Source: Panorpa germanica (Eukaryota; Arthropoda; Insecta; Mecoptera; Panorpidae). From it: a DNA stretch of 64,000 nt. Positions 59,030 to 64,000 of this stretch are shown one piece after another (the first letter of the stretch is position 1; each line of letters starts with the position of its first letter). The stretch lies in the NCBI GenBank assembly GCA_963678705.1, contig OY783206.1:9497807-9561806 (forward strand), written 5' to 3'. The position numbers and the translations under genes were made by a program. The notes under the pieces were generated by a model. That model saw only the letters and a list, made by a program, of their open reading frames with translations, had not been told where the DNA came from and ran no database searches.

Positions 59030-60394
59030 CTAGAAAGCAAAATTTGAAAAAATTAATCAAAAATAAAAAAATTAATATTTAGGTTTATCAAGTCTACCGC
59101 CGTAACTAGGTCTTTGACATACAACGTACAAAAGTACAAGGAGGTGGGTGGTAAGGGTGCTATAACACTTATTTTTTTTTTAGAAACCCTAACGTGTGAC
59201 TTAATATATAAGTAAAATAATACCTATATTATTCGAGGTTCATTAATCACATACATCGCGGCGCTACATTCAAGTAACATAACTACTTTGCATTTTGTAT
59301 AATTTTATGTTAAATTGCTTATGAGAGATTTATTCTGCATTGTAACGCTCGTTAACAAAAAAGAATTGAAGGAAAATCATTTTTGTTACTTTCTCTTGTT
59401 TTTGATGTCCTGGACGAAACATCCTTAATAGTGCAATGAAAATTAATAGACGTTGTTATTGGATTGATTGACAATAGTTATTAAGTATCAACGGTATCTA
59501 ATAATGTGATTATTATTAGACTAAATAATATATGACAAACCATCATGTACTTTCCCTTGGTGAATTTTGAATGAAATATTCACTTAATAAACTATTACCA
59601 TATATCAGTCTTGTGTTATGTACGAGTAACATAACATAACATTTTCAATGACTGCTCTGCATTTCGACTGACATTCTGCTGACAGAACTACCCCACTGTG
59701 AATTTTAATCCCCCGCAGGTCACGTCGCATTTTCATTCACTCGTCAAAAAGTTTTGGACAAACTGTTCTGCAATGTTTTGAGTAACACAGAAACTGTGGA
59801 AGAAGGGTAACAGAAGGGGTGGTTTAGTTTTACTCTAAAATGTCCCTTTCTAGATTTTAACAGTTATATACAACCCATTTTATCATTAACGGCTTACCTA
59901 CCCTTGCATTTAACCCCCAAGAGCACTGTTGGTTACTTTACTTTCTCTTTGAAACTTTAAGAGTTTATTTCTGATGCTTTTCGCAGAAACTTCTACGCGG
60001 AAATACTTCCAAATGTAATCATAACTAGGTGCGAAATATAATGGGACATGTTTAAAAATAACTGCTTTTTTAATTACTACGGAAACTTTTAAAGATTATA
60101 CCTACTTTTTTTAATCTTTGCTAATTTTTAATTGCATTTAATTATTATTAACAACTATATTTTCATTTAGGGTTCATGAACTTCTGTTTCTTAATTATAG
60201 AGAGTTGTAGAGGATAAAATAGAGAATGCTTGTAACGTTACAAACATTATACAAATTACAAAATAGAATTCTTATTCATTCGCGGCTCATCATATGAAAG
60301 TATTCAAATCTAACTTGTAATGACCTCTTTTTATATTATTTTTAACTTTTTGTTTAGTTTTTAAATGTTATCTATTAAGAAGATTCATAATGAA
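59030..60394. other. AT-rich stretch with a weak exon candidate
   Basis: A coding-like 88-nt segment at 59719-59806 is treated under findings. Otherwise no gene or repeat end seen. Confidence 0.35.
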
Positions 60395-60545
60395 ATTGCA
60401 CCGCTGCCAGATAGTTTATGATTATGTGTATACACTATCAATTTAACTTGATAACAACCAAACCCAGAAAATATAATTCTGATCCAGGTATCAAACCGGA
60501 AGACACATCAGACACGTAAAGCATCAATGCCTCTCGCTCACTGTG
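60395..60545 (-). mobile_element. tRNA-derived SINE family, antisense copy with A and B boxes
   Basis: The minus strand begins ACACAGTGAGCGAGAGGCAT (A-box region), TGATGCTTTACGTGTCTGAT, then TCCGGTTTGATACCTGG (a B-box-like GGTTTGATACC), then CAGAATTATATTTTCTGGG, and ends in GGCAGCGGTGCAATTTC. The tail is missing. The order of parts agrees with the copies at 45618-45835 and 51040-51215. Confidence 0.6.
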
Positions 60546-63500
60546 TCATCTTTTAACTAATTATAAGTCGAATTAATTTTTGCTCTCCAACATCCATACA
60601 TATTGCTTATTGTTTTAATTCAAGTCACACTCGAATTTGTCAAGTGTGTCATTGTTCATGGTTAATGTGTCATTTGCAATTTTATCACACGCAATAAAAC
60701 ATTCCTCACCTATTATTCCTTGCTCCCCCACATCTTACCTTTATGCTTTAGTATAAAATGATGTAAAATAAAATATTTACATTACTAAAACGTCTATATA
60801 TAGATGTTCCATTAAATAATTCGGTATAGATATAAACATAAAAAATGGAATTTAATAATAACCTAGTAGGTACATAAAGCCATTTACTGAAAAAACAATT
60901 CCAAAATTCCGCACAATTATATATATAATATTTTAATAAAAAAGAAATTATTACAGTAAAGATCACGTATTCGGGAAATCCATGAAGCACTGCAACAAAT
61001 CAACAAATGTGTAGAAAAACTTTATTTAATCAATTAAAGGTTTGTTTATTAAATTATAATATTCAGTAGCTACAAAAACATATCTTTATTTTACACCAGA
61101 CATGAAGATAATGATTCAACAATTGCTGAGCTTTTGCAGTATATTTTAAATAAATTTCACTTAAAATTAATCTATAATCCAAAGAACACATAACCCTTAT
61201 CATAAACAATTATCATTAATCAAAAAAATCAAATATTTATCCCACATAATTAAACAAGTCTGACCCAAATAATTAAACAAACAACGAATTGTAAGAATGG
61301 CATAGTTCACTAAATTTATAATATATAATTATAATAATATTAAAACCTATAACTGCTTAATTAATAATCATCATTACGCACATTTCTGTTTCTTTACACA
61401 GAACTCTCAGACGGAGTATGTTGATGTTCATTGTCACTTCAGGCACTTCATAACGACAAAAGTTATAAAATACAAACCAACGAATTTTTGTTTAAAGCAC
61501 AACTTATAGGTTTTATATTTCTAAGGATAGGTTTTATCTATCTTTCGAAGCATACCAAAAAGTATAAGGCTAAAAGTTACGCGAATGAGGATAGTTTACT
61601 ATAAATAGACTTTTACTGTATATAAAATATTAAAAATTAAATTTCTAGAACAAACGTAAAACGAGCATAAGCATCCATCCTGCCGTTGCCGCTAACGCTG
61701 CCAGTGAACGACAACATCAGACTAAAAATAATACAACAACCTTATTAAAACCGTACGTCATTTTATTATCTCTAAAGTTGTCAAACGTCACTCAAAAAAA
61801 GATGCTATTTTAATTTTATTTTTTTTAATAAAATAACTTAAGTTCAAATCCCTTGGTTGTCATATTGACAGGGTTCGTATAAAAACTTTAAAAGGTGGTG
61901 GCAGAAAATGGAATGGGGGTGGGGGATGTAGAATAGGAGTTAGTAAAGAAGGAGTATTACTTTATAGGGAGGAAGGAAGGGGAGATGATAATATTAGCAT
62001 AATTGTCTTATTATCTAGACCGTGAACAGGGAGATGGGAACACTGAGCACCGAATGACGACGACCTTATATAGGAGTACGAGTACGAGTATAAAGAAAAT
62101 ATACATAGTAAATATTATTTCTTGCTCGAAACTCGAAACTCGATACGAAACATACGATGAGTGACAGAGATAGATAGATGCTTTGTATAAATAGTATATT
62201 TAAATTTATAATTAACCGTGGATAATTACAATCTAGACGTCACTTAGGTTGTTGATTTAATAATTCGTTTAATTTAAAGATATAATTATTATATTACGAT
62301 AATACTTTTATCATTCTATTGTATTAGATGTGTATGTGAAAGGTTAAGATGTAGTGTTGCTTAATTCATTTAATTGGTCTACTGAATGGCATCAAAAGAA
62401 GATCTGTTAGGTCCTTTATGAATTTTAACGAGAGTCTAAATAAGATCTTATAACTTCTGAAAGTGAAAATAAGCATTCCTTAAAAGGTTCTAAATCGTAC
62501 ATTCATATGTATATAATGTTAATAGTTACTAAATAAATTCTTTTATGTGCTACAGAAATGCCGATCTTACCAGAACCTTACAGTCCCTAAATTTCGACTC
62601 GGGAAGGTACATGCAAAAAGAAGATCATATCGTTGAATTTAGAAAACAGGATCAGTTCGATTGAAGCCTCATCGACGGTATCCAGCCGGCCCTGAACTAA
62701 ATAATAGAAACAATCACTTAGCGCGTCTGCAGTAGCATCATAATCATAACCCAAGACAAATGCAAAATGAAATGACTTGACAAACTTGACGCTAATGTAA
62801 AAAGTGAAAACTTTTATTTCAAGATTTTATTTGTCTTTTACTTTGTTTTTTTTTTTCTTGCTTTATTTTTTCTTTGTTCAGTAGTCTACTCTGCAGGATT
62901 TGTCTGTCGTAGATACCTAAAAACAGAGATAACTAACTATTGAAGGAGATGGGGTGCTAACGGGGGGTTCTGTCACAACGGGGGATGCGACTGAGACTTA
63001 TTTCTTAGATGAAATGATGAAGTGCAACTTCGTAATAATAGTGTTGAAAACTCTCACGCGGATTCGGTTAATCTGTGTGAATTTCTAATCATTTGGAGTA
63101 TTACATGAGAATGAAACGTAAACTGTGTGCACGAGACCTAAATACACTTATATACATATATAAAACTTGTATTCCTTTATATGAGATGACTCAAAGATGA
63201 TTAATTAATTTTTGTTAATATTAGTTAGCTCTTGGTGTTTGTTTGCCTCTAGGGTCAAAACTTTGCAACCGATTTCTTAAACTATTTCCTGATTAGCTAT
63301 GGAGCATAAATTTGCACTTTGTAATTGACAATTCAATGTGATAAAATAATATCTTGTCAACATTTTAAATTAATGTCCTGATTTAGTTTAAGTTTCAGTA
63401 GTACTACTTTTTATAAAAAATTTTATTTATTTGTTTTCTTTTTTTGTTTATATTTAACTATATAATTTATATTTTTAATATTTAATTTATTTATAAGTAT

Positions 63501-63582
63501 TTATTTTTTAATTTCAGTTGATTTATTTTATCATTTTAAAATCAAATTCGGTTTGTTTTCGATGCTGAACTGCTGAGGATAC
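60546..63582. other. AT-rich stretch, no gene seen
   Basis: G-rich patch at 61900-61985. Short tandem words at 62070-62145: GAGTACGAGTACGAGTA, and CTCGAAA three times. No gene supported. Confidence 0.4.
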
Positions 63583-63740
63583 TCAGCTACCTCATAGATT
63601 TTATGATTAAGAGCACATAGTCAAATTAATTTTGGTATTACTTAAACCCACAAAATATAGCGCTAGTCCAAGAATCTATCACAAAGACACAGCAGTTTGG
63701 CATCTAGCATGGAAGGTTTCGACTACCGTGCTGACTAATT
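63583..63740 (-). mobile_element. SINE family, diverged antisense copy
   Basis: The minus strand has TTAGTCAGCACGGTAGTCGA, CTGCTGTGTCTTTGTGATAG, and ACTAGCGCTATATTTTGTGG GTTT, in the order of the family's head and middle. Divergence is high and the 3' end is unclear. Confidence 0.45.
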
Positions 63741-64000
63741 TTAGATACTTAGTTTGTAATACTTATCAAACGAGACACGTCATGAATTGGACTGAATTGC
63801 AGTGATATTCATAACGTTAATATTAGCAATAAAAGAAATTAAGCTTTTATTTGCCAATATTAACAAACAAATGAATATCACAGAAGAGAAAAGAAAAGTT
63901 TAATAGCAGCATTTTCAGATATAGTTGAATATTAGTAGTTTTAATAATATCAAAGCACATGACTCTGGTATGAAAGCACTGGTACGCCCTCTACCACTAT
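63741..64000. other. Spacer at window edge
   Basis: AT-rich, nothing supportable. Confidence 0.4.

Noticed and set aside
61398-61506. Acceptor-like TTTCTTTACACAG followed by a short open frame
   Set aside because: No donor before the stop, no recognisable peptide; the faint likeness to a retroelement end is too weak to support any call.
1-64000. tRNA, rRNA, CRISPR, riboswitch and replication-origin signals
   Set aside because: None found. tRNA-like boxes occur only inside SINE copies.

Overview
This is AT-rich eukaryotic DNA, best read as an intergenic or long-intron region of an insect genome. The evidence is the mix of repeats: mariner, Tigger/pogo, a TTAA-flanked piggyBac-like element, hAT-like ends, Helitrons, I/R1/Jockey-group LINE tails and a tRNA-derived SINE. 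A hemipteran is a guess from overall texture and is not proven. I found no complete host gene, rRNA, tRNA gene, CRISPR array or bacterial-type operon, and no old virus copy that I could support. Almost all short open frames here are chance frames or shadows of repeats.

The best host signal is one 54-nt candidate exon at 41470-41523. It has good splice sites, equal intron phase on both sides and one sensible reading frame. Two weaker coding-like stretches (30082-30279 and 59719-59806) are reported only as observations.

Layout. 0.4-0.9 kb: two hAT-like short elements. 3.3-5.3 kb: an antisense LINE tail, a Tigger element sitting in the centre of a hairpin element, then another LINE tail. 7.4-8.1 kb: a TTAA-flanked element. 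10-22 kb: three copies of one unclassified repeat (one holding a nested insertion), a foldback element, a (TA)n tract and a 5'-truncated LINE with a perfect 15-bp target duplication. 22-38 kb: SINE copies, two inverted-repeat elements, and small tandem and palindromic tracts. 39-41 kb: a LINE tail and a mariner with near-identical ends but a gutted transposase. 43-48.6 kb: an (AT)n tract, a dispersed arthropod-type repeat, a near full-length antisense SINE and two LINE 3' ends. 51.4-54.7 kb: a four-unit tandem Helitron array inside a small TA-flanked element, followed by LINE and SINE pieces. 57.2 kb: an uninterrupted sister of that small element. 58.4-59.0 kb: an inverted partial Helitron copy. 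60-64 kb: two antisense SINE copies.

The clearest result is the Helitron array at 51419-54559. Removing it leaves 214 bp, exactly the length of the uninterrupted sister at 57202-57415, and the cut falls between A and T as expected for a Helitron. The array starts with TC, ends with hairpin plus CTAG, and its four units alternate between two sequence types (A-B-A-B). I saw no convincing new gene system; the interest lies in nested transposon structure and the orphan exon.
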